From positions 1-64,000 of the forward strand of contig NZ_BJLP01000006.1 of assembly GCF_006538705.1 (NCBI RefSeq): a DNA stretch of 64,000 nt, given 5' to 3'. Below the pieces are notes generated by a model, which made no database searches, was not told where the DNA came from, and saw only the letters and a program-made list of their open reading frames with translations. Made by a program: the position numbers and the translations under genes. This DNA comes from Cellulomonas uda (GTDB taxonomy: Bacteria > Actinomycetota > Actinomycetes > Actinomycetales > Cellulomonadaceae). Shown in pieces: positions 40,185 to 50,252 of this stretch (the first letter of the stretch is position 1; each line of letters starts with the position of its first letter).

Positions 40185-41105
40185 ATGCCCGACCGAGCAC
40201 GACGCCCAGGCTCCCACCGACCTCCGACACCCCGTCCGCTGCCCGGACGCGGTCGCGGCCGCCAGGGTGCCCGCACGCTGCGCGAGACCTGGCCGGTCGG
40301 GCCCGTCGAGATCCCCACGGGCACCGTCGAGGTCGTGCCGGACCCGGACCACGCGGCGGGGGCCACGCTGCTCGTCAACGGCGTGCCGAGCTCCTACGTC
40401 GACCTCGACGACCCCGGCGTGCTGGCGTTCGAGTACATGCAGCAGATGGCGCTCGTGGTCGACGCGCTGCGCCCCGGCGAGCCGCTCGACGTCGTGCACC
40501 TCGGCGCCGCGGGCTGCGCGCTCGCGCGCGCCATCGACTGGACGCGGCCGGGCTCGCGCCAGGTCGCGGTCGAGCTCGACGCGCGTCTGCCGGAGCTCGT
40601 GCGCACCTGGTTCGGGCTGCCGCGCTCCCCCGCGCTGCGCATCCGCGCGGGGGACGCACGCGCCCAGCTCGCGCTGCTGGGCGGCGCCTCGGCCGACGTC
40701 GTCGTGCGCGACGTGTTCGCGGGCGACACGACACCGGCGCACGTCACGACCGTCGAGATGGTCCGAGACGTGGCGCGGGTCCTGCGTCCCGGTGGCGCCT
40801 ACCTCGTCAACTGCGCCGACGGTGCCGACCTCGTCCGCGCACGCGGCGAGGCGGCGACCCTCACCGAGGTGTTCGCCGACGTCGTGGCGATCGCGGAGCC
40901 CGCGCTGCTGCGCGGACGGGGGTACGGCAACGTCGTGCTGGCCGCGAGCGACGACCCCGACCTGCTGGCCGTCGCCGGGCTGGCGCGCGCGGTCCGCAGC
41001 CTCCCGGCCCCCGCGCGCCTGCTGCGCGGCGACGAGCTGCGCGCGCTGGTCGGGGACGCGGCCGTGCTCCGGGACCCACCACCGGACCCGCAGGACGCCG
41101 CCTGA
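40185..41105 (+). CDS. Spermidine-synthase-like / SAM-dependent methyltransferase-fold protein
   Basis: 306 residues with a Rossmann methyltransferase fold: VVHLGAAGCALARAI (motif I), VAVELDARLPEL, RIRAGDARAQLAL and SADVVVRDVFAGDTTPAHVTT, the layout of the spermidine synthase family. The polyamine-binding residues cannot be verified by eye, and many actinobacterial members are single proteins of unknown substrate, so a general call is safer. A basic, Pro-rich N-terminus of about 40 residues is probably disordered. The ATG is chosen for its predicted leaderless promoter; a longer in-frame start upstream would read through that promoter and the LexA box. Confidence 0.82.
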   Translation: MPDRARRPGSHRPPTPRPLPGRGRGRQGARTLRETWPVGPVEIPTGTVEVVPDPDHAAGATLLVNGVPSSYVDLDDPGVLAFEYMQQMALVVDALRPGEPLDVVHLGAAGCALARAIDWTRPGSRQVAVELDARLPELVRTWFGLPRSPALRIRAGDARAQLALLGGASADVVVRDVFAGDTTPAHVTTVEMVRDVARVLRPGGAYLVNCADGADLVRARGEAATLTEVFADVVAIAEPALLRGRGYGNVVLAASDDPDLLAVAGLARAVRSLPAPARLLRGDELRALVGDAAVLRDPPPDPQDAA

Positions 41106-41189
41106 CGAGCACCGGGCGGGCGGCGAGGGCGCACCCGCTCCGCGGACCCGCTCGGGGGACCTGGCCGAAAGGACCCGTGCGGAGGACGA

Positions 41190-41220
41190 CGAAGGGGCCG
41201 CCGTGACGGCGGCCCCTTCG
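41190..41220. terminator. Bidirectional terminator between methyltransferase-fold gene and csp
   Basis: Perfect 14-bp stem CGAAGGGGCCGCCG/CGGCGGCCCCTTCG with a 3-base loop, 33 bases past the csp stop and between two converging genes; one of the strongest hairpins in the window. Confidence 0.85.
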
Positions 41221-41253
41221 CGGAGTCGTGCACGCGCCAGGGCGCGGCGGCAC

Positions 41254-41457
41254 TCAGAGGGGGCGGACCTCCTCGGCCTGCGGACCCTTCTGGCCCTGCG
41301 TGATCTCGAACTCGACGCGCTGACCCTCCTCGAGGGAGCGGTAGCCCTGCGACTGGATCGCGGAGTAGTGGACGAAGACGTCGGCGCCGCCGCCGTCCTG
41401 GGCGATGAACCCGTAGCCCTTCTCAGCGTTGAACCACTTGACAGCACCCTGTGCCAT
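41254..41457 (-). CDS. Cold-shock-domain protein
   Basis: A 67-residue single cold-shock domain, an RNA/ssDNA chaperone. RNP1 KGYGFI and RNP2 VFVHYSAI are intact, with the opening [13 protein letters not shown] and the end [17 protein letters not shown]. The ATG has AAGGAAG about 7 bases ahead. A long structured leader upstream and a strong terminator downstream frame it as a separate unit. Whether it is cold-induced or constitutive cannot be told from the protein. Confidence 0.97.
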   Translation of the reverse strand: MAQGAVKWFNAEKGYGFIAQDGGGADVFVHYSAIQSQGYRSLEEGQRVEFEITQGQKGPQAEEVRPL

Positions 41458-41774
41458 GTCTTGCTTCCTTGTCGTTCCACTCGGTGACGCGTGCGGACCT
41501 GCTCCGCACGCGCTGCCGCAATGCCTCACGTCCTGCACCGGGTGGGCCAGCCTCGCGGCTGGTGGGACACCCGCTCCCGAGCCGGGCAGACCCCGGGGAG
41601 CGAGGGCACCGGTCAAGCGATCACGCCACTGCAACGGCCCGATCCTTGCACCGGGGATGTGTGCTGCGCCACGCCTGGAAGCGCCCGTCCGCCCACGATT
41701 CGACAACGATTGGGTAAACACCCGGGGCACGCTGGTCCTATCGGGTGACCAGGCGTGCCGCGCGTCGGGCTCCC
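41458..41774 (-). promoter_or_regulatory. Long structured leader region of the cold-shock gene
   Basis: No gene in 317 bases between the PAC2 stop and csp. Hairpins: a perfect 10-bp stem CGCGTGCGGA/TCCGCACGCG with 5-base loop (41488-41512) about 30 bases before the start codon, and a 6-bp stem CCAGCC/GGCTGG whose loop on the transcript is GCGA, a GNRA-type tetraloop (41547-41562). An A/T-richer patch near 41700-41720 may hold the promoter, but I could not fix its hexamers. Confidence 0.5.
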
Positions 41775-42710
41775 TCAGTCGGTCGTGTCGTCGCGCTGCT
41801 GCGCCAGGAAGCGCTCGAACTCGGCGCCCAGCTCGTCGGCCGTCGGCAGGTCCGACGCCTGCGCCAGCAGGCTCGTGCGGCCCGCGCTGCGGCTGAAGGC
41901 GTCGTACTGCTCCTCGAGCGCGGACACCAGCTGGCGCACCTCGTCGGACTGCTCCACCTGACGCTCGATCTCGAGGGTCGCGTCGGTCGCGGCCGCCTCC
42001 AGCTCGCCCGTCCGCAGGTCGAGGCCGGTCGCGCGCTCCACGGCGCGCAGCCCCGCGATGGTCGCCTGCGGGTACTGCGACTGCGCCAGGTAGTGCGGCA
42101 CGTGCACCGCGAAGCCCACCGCGTCGTGACCGGCCTGCCCGAGCCGGTACTCGAGCAGTGCTCCCGCGCTCGCCGGGACCTGGACGGTGCCGAACCAGGA
42201 CGGGTGGTCCACGACGAGCTCGTCGCGCGTCGCGTGGGCGGTGAACGACACGGGCCGCGTGTGCGGCAGACCCATGGGGATGCCGTGCAGCCCGACGGTG
42301 AGGGGCACGTCGAAGCGCTCGACGAGCTCGCGCACCGCCGCCACGTACCGCTCCCACTGCACGTCCGGCTCGTGGCCGTGCAGGAGCAGGAACGGCACGC
42401 CCTCGGCGTCGCGCACCAGGTCGACGACGAGCTCGGGCTCGGCGTACGCCGACCACGTGCTCGCGTCGAACGTCATCATGGGGCGGCGCGAGCGGTAGTC
42501 GACGAGCTGGTCGGTGTCGAACGTCGCGAGCCGCGTGTGCGCGAGCTCCTCGACCAGGTGCTCGACCGCGAGCTGCCCGGCGGCGCCCGCGTCGACGAAC
42601 CCGCGCACCGCGTGCACGAGCACGGGGCCCGAACCCTGCGCCAGGGAGCGGGCGCGGACCTCGGCAGCGACCGCCGGGTCCACCTGGTAGATCTCGCTGG
42701 GGTCCAGCAT
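41775..42710 (-). CDS. PAC2-family protein
   Basis: A 311-residue PAC2 (proteasome assembly chaperone 2-like) protein. Family features: [27 protein letters not shown] near residue 30, [50 protein letters not shown] and [26 protein letters not shown]. The C-terminal third is helical and acidic. Actinobacterial members often lie near proteasome genes, but none are in this window; the true role is unknown. ATG start with GGAGCG ahead. Confidence 0.92.
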   Translation of the reverse strand: MLDPSEIYQVDPAVAAEVRARSLAQGSGPVLVHAVRGFVDAGAAGQLAVEHLVEELAHTRLATFDTDQLVDYRSRRPMMTFDASTWSAYAEPELVVDLVRDAEGVPFLLLHGHEPDVQWERYVAAVRELVERFDVPLTVGLHGIPMGLPHTRPVSFTAHATRDELVVDHPSWFGTVQVPASAGALLEYRLGQAGHDAVGFAVHVPHYLAQSQYPQATIAGLRAVERATGLDLRTGELEAAATDATLEIERQVEQSDEVRQLVSALEEQYDAFSRSAGRTSLLAQASDLPTADELGAEFERFLAQQRDDTTD

Positions 42711-42776
42711 CGTCGTGGGCGCTCCTGTCGTCCTGAGGTCTGCCGGCCGTCGGCCGGACGTCTGCGCACCTCAACG

Positions 42777-42812
42777 CGTGCGCCCCGGCGAGGATTCCCA
42801 CCGGGGCGCACG
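42777..42812 (-). terminator. Terminator of the phosphorelay operon
   Basis: Perfect 12-bp stem CGTGCGCCCCGG/CCGGGGCGCACG with a 12-base loop, 40 bases past the receiver gene stop. A second small palindrome CCGGCC-GTC-GGCCGG is at 42733-42747. Confidence 0.75.
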
Positions 42813-42851
42813 ACGAGACCGCGCCCGCGGGGCGCGCGGCGTCAGGAGCGG

Positions 42852-43286
42852 TCAGTGCTGGGGCAGCCGCACGACCTCGACGAAGAACTCGTCGATCTGC
42901 CGGACGACGGTGATGAACGCGTCGAAGTCGACCGGCTTGGTGACGTAGGCGTTCGCGTGCAGCGCGTACGACCGCACGACGTCCTCCTCGGCCTCCGACG
43001 TCGTGAGCACGACGACCGGGATCGCCCGCAGCCGCTCGTCGGCCTTGAGGGCCTGCAGGACCTCGCGCCCGTCCATGCGCGGCAGGTTGAGGTCGAGCAG
43101 GACCAGGTCCGGCGTGGGCGCGTCCGCGTGCTCGCCCTCCTTGCGCAGGTAGGCGAGCGCGCTGACGCCGTCGGCCATGACGGTCAGGGTGTTGCGCACC
43201 TTGTTGTGCTCGAAGGCCTCGCGCGTCATGAGCACGTCGCCGGGGTCGTCCTCGACGAGCAGGACGTCGATGGTCTTGCGTGGCAT
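42852..43286 (-). CDS. Single-domain response regulator (Rcp1-like)
   Basis: A stand-alone receiver of 144 residues without an output domain. Phosphoacceptor Asp65 ([12 protein letters not shown]), acidic pair VEDDPGD at 11-17, and conserved Thr/Lys ([19 protein letters not shown]). The closest textbook relatives are Rcp1-type receivers partnered with CHASE/phytochrome-like kinases. It is the last of three genes; the kinase stop is 29 bases upstream. It probably carries phosphate from the kinase to another protein, such as the receiver-phosphatase, or serves as a phosphate sink. Confidence 0.92.
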   Translation of the reverse strand: MPRKTIDVLLVEDDPGDVLMTREAFEHNKVRNTLTVMADGVSALAYLRKEGEHADAPTPDLVLLDLNLPRMDGREVLQALKADERLRAIPVVVLTTSEAEEDVVRSYALHANAYVTKPVDFDAFITVVRQIDEFFVEVVRLPQH

Positions 43287-43315
43287 CAGGTGCTCCGTTC
43301 GGGGCCGGTGTTGTG

Positions 43316-44967
<1,652 letters not shown>

Positions 44968-44971
<4 letters not shown>

Positions 44972-46146
44972 GCGTGCCACCCCACGACGACGACGGCGGC
45001 GTCGTCGACGAGGTCGCCGCCGTGCGCGGCGCGCACGCCCTCGATCACCCGGTCGACCAGCGCCGGTCCGTCCGGCTCCCGCGCGCACGCGGCGAGCGAC
45101 TCGTCCACGACCGCCAGCAGGCCGGCCTTGCCGATCCGGTCGGACGAGCCCGCGAGCGTCGCCTCCATCAACCCGTCGGTGTGCAGCAGGATCCCCCAGT
45201 CGTCGCCGAGCTCGAGCCGCAGCGGCTCCCAGCCTCCCCTGACCGGGATGCCCAGCGCACGGCCGCGGCGCGCGCCGCTCACCATCGTCGAGGGCGGCCC
45301 GAGCAGGAACGGCACGGGGTGCCCCGCGAGGTACACGTCGGCGGCGGCGCGGTCCGCGTCGACCGCGACCATCGCGAACGTCGTGAAGATCTCGGGCGAC
45401 GGGCGCTCCGACTCGAGCACCCGCTCGAGGAGGCCCAGCAGCTCCCGCGTGGGCACCTCGGCGAGCACGAGCGTGCGCCACGCGGTGCGCAGCGTGGCGC
45501 CGAGCGCGGCCTCGTCGGGCCCGTGCCCGCACACGTCGCCGACGATGGCCAGCACGGTGCCGTCGGGGCGGGCCACCGCGTCGTAGAAGTCACCGCCGAG
45601 CACACCGTCGCGACCCGCGCGGTATCCGACGGCCAGCTCGATCGTCCCGTCGGGCACGGCGGGCCGCGGCAGCAGCGCCTGCTCGAGGCGCGTCGTCTCC
45701 TGCTCCCGCACGACGCTGCGGTACAGGGCACGGTCGGCGTCCTCGAGCCGACGACGCGCGATCGCGTAGCGCACCGACCGGACGAGCCGCTCGCCGTCGA
45801 CGTCGCTCTTGTCGAGGTAGTCCTGGGCGCCCGCGGCGACCGCGGCGACGCCGGCGTGCGCGTCGGCCAGCCCGGTGAGCACGACGACGGCCGGCGCGCC
45901 CGCCGCGAGCAGCCGCTCGAGCGCCGGGAGCCCGGCCGCGTCCGGCAGGCCGAGGTCGAGCAGCACGCAGTCGACGTCGAGCATGGTGACGGCCTCGTCG
46001 AGCGTGCGCGCGCGCCGCAGGTCGGCGTCGAGCCCGGCGTCCGCGAGGTGCTCGGTGGCGAGAACCCAGTCGCCCTCGTCGTCCTCGACCACGAGCACGC
46101 GCAGCGGCCCGGGCTCCGCGCCCGCGGGGGCGTCCACCTCGATCAC
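44968..46146 (-). CDS. Response regulator with PP2C/SpoIIE-type phosphatase output
   Basis: 392 residues: receiver domain (about 15-135, phosphoacceptor Asp64, acidic EDD at 21-23), a linker helix, and an RsbU/SpoIIE-type PP2C phosphatase (about 170-390) with metal-site motifs GGDFYDAV, VGDVCGHG, LLHTDGLMEA and DDAAVVVVG, all intact. Such proteins dephosphorylate an anti-anti-sigma factor to free a stress sigma factor; RssB-like receiver control here would tie that to the kinase. No STAS or RsbW-like partner gene is in the window. GTG start with AAGGAG ahead. Confidence 0.94.
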
Positions 46147-46367
46147 GGCTGTCTCCTTCCTCGGCCCTGCGCAGCGTACGGGGCGTACCGCGACCGCGCA
46201 GGTCAGCAGGTCGGGTGGGTGGGGCGGGGACGCCAGGTCCGTGGCGTGCGGGTGGAACGGCGGCGCGCTCGTCGCGGACGGCGCTGTCCAGGTGGAACAA
46301 TGGACGGCCCTCGTCCGGCGCCGACGCCCGCCCGGACAGGTCCACCCACTGCCAGGAGGACGCGCGC

Positions 46368-48599
46368 GTGACGACCACGGACGACGAGATCGCCCTCGAG
46401 CAGCGACAGGTCGACGTCGTCTACGGGCGGCTCGACGAGCTGCGCGCGCAGACCCGGGCGCGGCTCGCGGCGGTGCGCCGCCAGGGGCCGTCCGGCTCGC
46501 CGCAGAACCGCAGCGAGCGCGACGCGTTCGCGACGCTCTACGAGGACCGCGTCGCACAGCTCGAGGCGGTCGAGGAGCGGCTCGTGTTCGGCCGGCTCGA
46601 CCTCGACGACGACTCGACGCGCTACGTCGGGCGCATCGGTCTCACGGACCCCGAGCAGACGCCCCTGCTGACCGACTGGCGCGCGCCCGCCGCGCGGGCC
46701 TTCTACCGCGCCACCGCCGCGCACCCCGACGGCGTGCGGCGGCGCCGGCACGTGGTCACGCGCGGACGGACCGTCACCGGCGTCGAGGACGAGGTGCTCG
46801 ACCTCGACCTGCTCGACGGTGACCCCGACGCGCTCGCCGGCCTGTCCGGGGAGGGCGCGCTGCTCGCCGGGCTGCGCGCGGGCCGCACGGGCCGCATGGG
46901 CGACATCGTCTCGACCATCCAGTCGGAGCAGGACGCGATCATCCGCTCGGAGCTCACCGGCGCGCTCGTCGTGCAGGGCGGCCCGGGCACCGGCAAGACG
47001 GCAGTGGCGCTGCACCGCGCCGCGTACCTGCTCTACGCGCACCGGCGCGTGCTCGAGCGCTCGGGCGTGCTCCTGGTCGGACCGTCGCGCACGTTCCTGC
47101 GGTACATCGACCAGGTCCTGCCGTCGCTCGGCGAGACCGGTGTGGTCACCACGACGATCTCCGACCTCGTCCCGGGTGTCGTCGCGAGCGGCACCGAGCC
47201 CGACGAGGTCGCGGCGGTCAAGGGGCGCGCGGTGATGGCGCAGGTCATCGCGCGTGCGGTGCGGGACCGTCAGCGCGTCCCCGCCGGGCCGACGAGCGTG
47301 CGCCTCGACGGCCGCACAGTCGTCGTGCGTCCGTCGGACGTGAGCCAGGCGATCGCCCGCGCGCGGCGCCTGCACCGCCCGCACAACCTCGCGCGCGTCG
47401 CGTTCGTGCGCGACATGCTCGGCCGGCTCGCGTCGCAGTACGTCGAGCAGCTCGCGTTCGAGGTGCCCGCCGACGAACGCGGGGAGATCCTCGAGGAGCT
47501 GCGCACCACGCGCGAGATCCGCATCGCGCTCAACCTCGCGTGGATGCCGCTGACGCCGCAGAAACTGCTGGCCGACCTGTACGCCAAGCCGTGGCGGCTC
47601 GAGTCCGCCGCTGCGCAGCTCTCGCCGCGCGAGCGCGCGCTGCTCGCGCGCGACGCCGACGCCCCCTGGACCCCGGCGGACGTCCCGCTGCTCGACGAGG
47701 CCGCGGAGCTGCTCGGCGAGGACGACCAGGCCGCGCGGGCGCAGGCGCGAGCGGCCGCCGACGCGCGCCAGCGAGAGGTCGCCTACGCCCGGCAGGTGCT
47801 CGAGCAGACCGGCGGTGGCGCGTTCGTCTCCGCCGAGCTGCTCGCCGACCGGTTCGCGTCGGGCGGTCCCGCGCTGACGACCGCCGAGCGGGCTGCCGCC
47901 GACCGCTCGTGGACGTACGGGCACGTCGTCGTCGACGAGGCCCAGGAGCTGTCCGCGATGGCGTGGCGCGCGCTGCTGCGCCGCGTGCCGACCCGCTCGC
48001 TGACGATCGTCGGCGACGTCGCGCAGACGTCGTCCGCCGCGGGCGCCCGACGCTGGGCCTCGATGCTCGACCCGGTGCTGCGCGGCTCGTGGCGCCAGGC
48101 GGAGCTCACGGTCAACTACCGCACGCCCGCGCAGGTCGCGGACACCGCGGGCCGGGTCGCGGACGCCGCCGGGCTGGCCCGCTCGCCGCTCACGTCGGCG
48201 CGTGAGGTCCCCGACGCGCTCGAGGTGTCGAAGGTCGCTCCCGACGAGCTGACCGACGCCGCGGTCACGGCGGCCGCGACGGCGTCCCGGACGGTGCACG
48301 ACGAGTCGGGCGCGGGGCGCGTGGCGGTCGTCGCGGCGCCCGGGCGTGTCGCGGCCCTGCGTGCCGCGGGCGCGGACGCGGGCCTGGCGCTGCCGGCCGC
48401 CGGGACGGGGCTCGACCTCGACGCGCCGGTCGTCGTCCTCGACCCGCGCGAGGCCAAGGGGCTCGAGTTCGACGTCGTCGTGCTGGTCGAGCCCGCGGAG
48501 GTGCTCGAGCAGTCGGCGGGCGACCTCTACGTCGCGATGACACGCCCGACGCGCGCGCTGCACGTGGTGCACTCGCGAGACCTCCCCGCGGGATTCTGA
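46368..48599 (+). CDS. helR: HelD/HelR-type RNA polymerase recycling ATPase
   Basis: 743 residues of the HelD family, superfamily-1 ATPases that enter RNA polymerase and release stalled or drug-bound complexes; the actinobacterial class is linked to rifampicin tolerance. N-terminal helical arm (about 1-60, EIALEQRQVDVVYGRLDELRAQTRARL), motif I GGPGTGKTAVAL (about 204-215), motif II VVVDEAQEL, and late motifs LTVNYRTPAQV, DPREAKGLEFDVVVLV and YVAMTRPTRAL. GTG start with AGGAGG eight bases ahead. I saw no rifampicin-associated element upstream. It diverges from the phosphorelay operon. Confidence 0.88.
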   Translation: MTTTDDEIALEQRQVDVVYGRLDELRAQTRARLAAVRRQGPSGSPQNRSERDAFATLYEDRVAQLEAVEERLVFGRLDLDDDSTRYVGRIGLTDPEQTPLLTDWRAPAARAFYRATAAHPDGVRRRRHVVTRGRTVTGVEDEVLDLDLLDGDPDALAGLSGEGALLAGLRAGRTGRMGDIVSTIQSEQDAIIRSELTGALVVQGGPGTGKTAVALHRAAYLLYAHRRVLERSGVLLVGPSRTFLRYIDQVLPSLGETGVVTTTISDLVPGVVASGTEPDEVAAVKGRAVMAQVIARAVRDRQRVPAGPTSVRLDGRTVVVRPSDVSQAIARARRLHRPHNLARVAFVRDMLGRLASQYVEQLAFEVPADERGEILEELRTTREIRIALNLAWMPLTPQKLLADLYAKPWRLESAAAQLSPRERALLARDADAPWTPADVPLLDEAAELLGEDDQAARAQARAAADARQREVAYARQVLEQTGGGAFVSAELLADRFASGGPALTTAERAAADRSWTYGHVVVDEAQELSAMAWRALLRRVPTRSLTIVGDVAQTSSAAGARRWASMLDPVLRGSWRQAELTVNYRTPAQVADTAGRVADAAGLARSPLTSAREVPDALEVSKVAPDELTDAAVTAAATASRTVHDESGAGRVAVVAAPGRVAALRAAGADAGLALPAAGTGLDLDAPVVVLDPREAKGLEFDVVVLVEPAEVLEQSAGDLYVAMTRPTRALHVVHSRDLPAGF

Positions 48600-48690
48600 G
48601 CGGCCGTCGCACGGGACCGGGCCCGGACGTGGGTCCGAGGTGTCCGCGAGTCGGACGGCGACGCGCCCAGCACCCGGACAGGCGCACGAT

Positions 48691-49896
48691 GTGCCCGTGC
48701 CCAAGGCCCTTCTTCTCGAGAACCTCCACCCGCAGGCCCGCACCATCCTGGAGTCGGCCGGCTTCGACGTGACGACGCGGACCGGCGCGCTCGACGAGTC
48801 CGAGCTCGTCGACGCGCTGCAGGGCGTCGAGCTGCTCGGCATCCGATCCAAGACGCAGGTCACCGCTGACGTCCTCGCGCAGGCGCACGACCTCGTCGCC
48901 GTCGGCGCCTACTGCATCGGCACCAACCAGATCGACCTGCGCGCCGCCGCGTCCCTCGGCATCGCGACGTTCAACGCGCCGTTCTCCAACACGCGCTCGG
49001 TCGTCGAGATCGCGATCGCCGACATCATCGCGCTCACGCGCCGCCTCACCGTCTTCGACAAGGAGATGCACGAGGGCGTCTGGAACAAGTCCGCCACCGG
49101 GGCCCACGAGGTCCGCGGCCGCACGCTCGGCATCATCGGCTACGGCAACATCGGCACGCAGCTGTCGGTGCTCGCGGAGAACCTCGGCATGTCCGTCGTC
49201 TTCTACGACACCGCCGAGAAGCTCGCGCTCGGCAACGCACGCCGCGCGTCCTCGCTCGACGAGCTGCTCGAGACCGCCGACGTCGTGACGCTCCACGTCG
49301 ACGGCCGGCCCGGCAACGCCGGCTTCTTCGGCGCCGCGCAGATCGCCCGCATGCGGCCCGGCGCGATCCTGCTGAACCTGTCCCGCGGCTTCGTCGTCGA
49401 CCCCGCCGCGGTGCGCGACGCGATCGTGTCCGGCCACCTCGCCGGCGCCGCGATCGACGTGTTCCCCGTCGAGCCCAAGCGCAAGGGCGATCCGTTCGAC
49501 TCCGAGCTGCTCGGCCTGCCGAACGTCATCCTCACCCCGCACACGGGCGGGTCGACCGAGGAGGCACAGGAGGCGATCGGCCAGTTCGTCTCGAACAAGG
49601 TCCGCGACTACCTCGCCACCGGCTCGACCACCCTGTCGGTGAACCTGCCGAACGTCGCGCTCGACCAGCCGCCCGGCGTGCACCGCCTCGCGTACCTGCA
49701 CCGCAACGTCCCCGGCGTGCTCGCCAAGGTCAACGCGACCCTCGCCGAGCACGGCGTGAACATCGAGGGCCAGCTCCTCGCGACCCGCGGCGACCTCGGC
49801 TACGTGGTCACCGACGCGGGCTCGCCCGTCGACGACTCGCTCGTGACCGCGCTGCGCGCGCAGCCCGAGGCGATCCGCCTGCGTCTGCTGTCCTGA
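48691..49896 (+). CDS. serA: D-3-phosphoglycerate dehydrogenase (ACT-domain type)
   Basis: First step of serine synthesis: oxidises 3-phosphoglycerate with NAD+. 401 residues, the short form with a single C-terminal ACT domain. NAD site GIIGYGNIGTQLSVLAENLGM, then DVVTLHVDGRPGNAGFFGAAQIARM, NLSRGFVVDPAAV and catalytic-His region LTPHTGGSTEEAQEAIGQ; ACT part PGVLAKVNATLAEHGVNIEGQ (about 335-400), which binds serine for feedback. In LHVDGRP the position usually Pro-x-T/H differs (GRPGNAG). Two GTG codons, six bases apart, are possible starts; the first has AGG eight bases ahead. A strong terminator follows. Confidence 0.95.
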   Translation: MPVPKALLLENLHPQARTILESAGFDVTTRTGALDESELVDALQGVELLGIRSKTQVTADVLAQAHDLVAVGAYCIGTNQIDLRAAASLGIATFNAPFSNTRSVVEIAIADIIALTRRLTVFDKEMHEGVWNKSATGAHEVRGRTLGIIGYGNIGTQLSVLAENLGMSVVFYDTAEKLALGNARRASSLDELLETADVVTLHVDGRPGNAGFFGAAQIARMRPGAILLNLSRGFVVDPAAVRDAIVSGHLAGAAIDVFPVEPKRKGDPFDSELLGLPNVILTPHTGGSTEEAQEAIGQFVSNKVRDYLATGSTTLSVNLPNVALDQPPGVHRLAYLHRNVPGVLAKVNATLAEHGVNIEGQLLATRGDLGYVVTDAGSPVDDSLVTALRAQPEAIRLRLLS

Positions 49897-49938
49897 GCGC
49901 ACCGCGCTACCGTCGCCCGGCGGCGCGGGCACGCACGG

Positions 49939-49976
49939 AGCAAGGCCCCGACCGGACACCCGGTCGGGGCCTTGCT
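49939..49976. terminator. Strong terminator after serA
   Basis: Perfect 17-bp stem (49939-49955 with 49960-49976) and an ACAC loop between converging serA and the DUF5302 gene; the longest perfect hairpin in the window. Confidence 0.92.
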
Positions 49977-49998
49977 CGTCGTTCGCTGCGGGTCGCCG

Positions 49999-50187
49999 TC
50001 AGGCGGAGCCGGACTTGCGCTGGAACCGGCGCTGGGCCGGGCCCGTCGTCTCGGACCCGTGCACCGCGCCCGTGTTCGACTGCCCGTCCGCCGTGCGGTG
50101 CGCGGCACCCTTCTTGCGCTCCAGCGCCTCGCGGAACTTGGCCTTCGCGTCCTCGCTCACGGCCGCCTTCGTGTCGTCGTGCGCCAT
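49999..50187 (-). CDS. DUF5302 small protein
   Basis: A 62-residue soluble, highly charged protein: MAHDDTKAAVSEDAKAKFRE then ALERKKGAAHRTADGQ and a Gln/Arg-rich end. This is the actinobacterial DUF5302 family, of unknown function. The C-terminal part with QRRFQRKSG is basic and may bind nucleic acid or ribosome, by inference only. AGGAGGTG six bases ahead of the ATG gives one of the best ribosome-binding sites in the window, so high expression is plausible. Confidence 0.88.
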   Translation of the reverse strand: MAHDDTKAAVSEDAKAKFREALERKKGAAHRTADGQSNTGAVHGSETTGPAQRRFQRKSGSA

Positions 50188-50252
50188 CGGCACCTCCTCG
50201 TCGTCGAAGCCCCAGCGTGACGGACTCGTCGCGCCGGTGCCAACTCCATACC

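Noticed and set aside
40077..41105. Longer start for the spermidine-synthase-like gene
   Set aside because: It would translate through the LexA box and both promoters and adds no family-like sequence.
46147..46367. Rifampicin-associated element upstream of helR
   Set aside because: I searched the gap for an inverted-repeat element of that kind and found only a small GTACG-GGG-CGTAC pair on the phosphorelay side.
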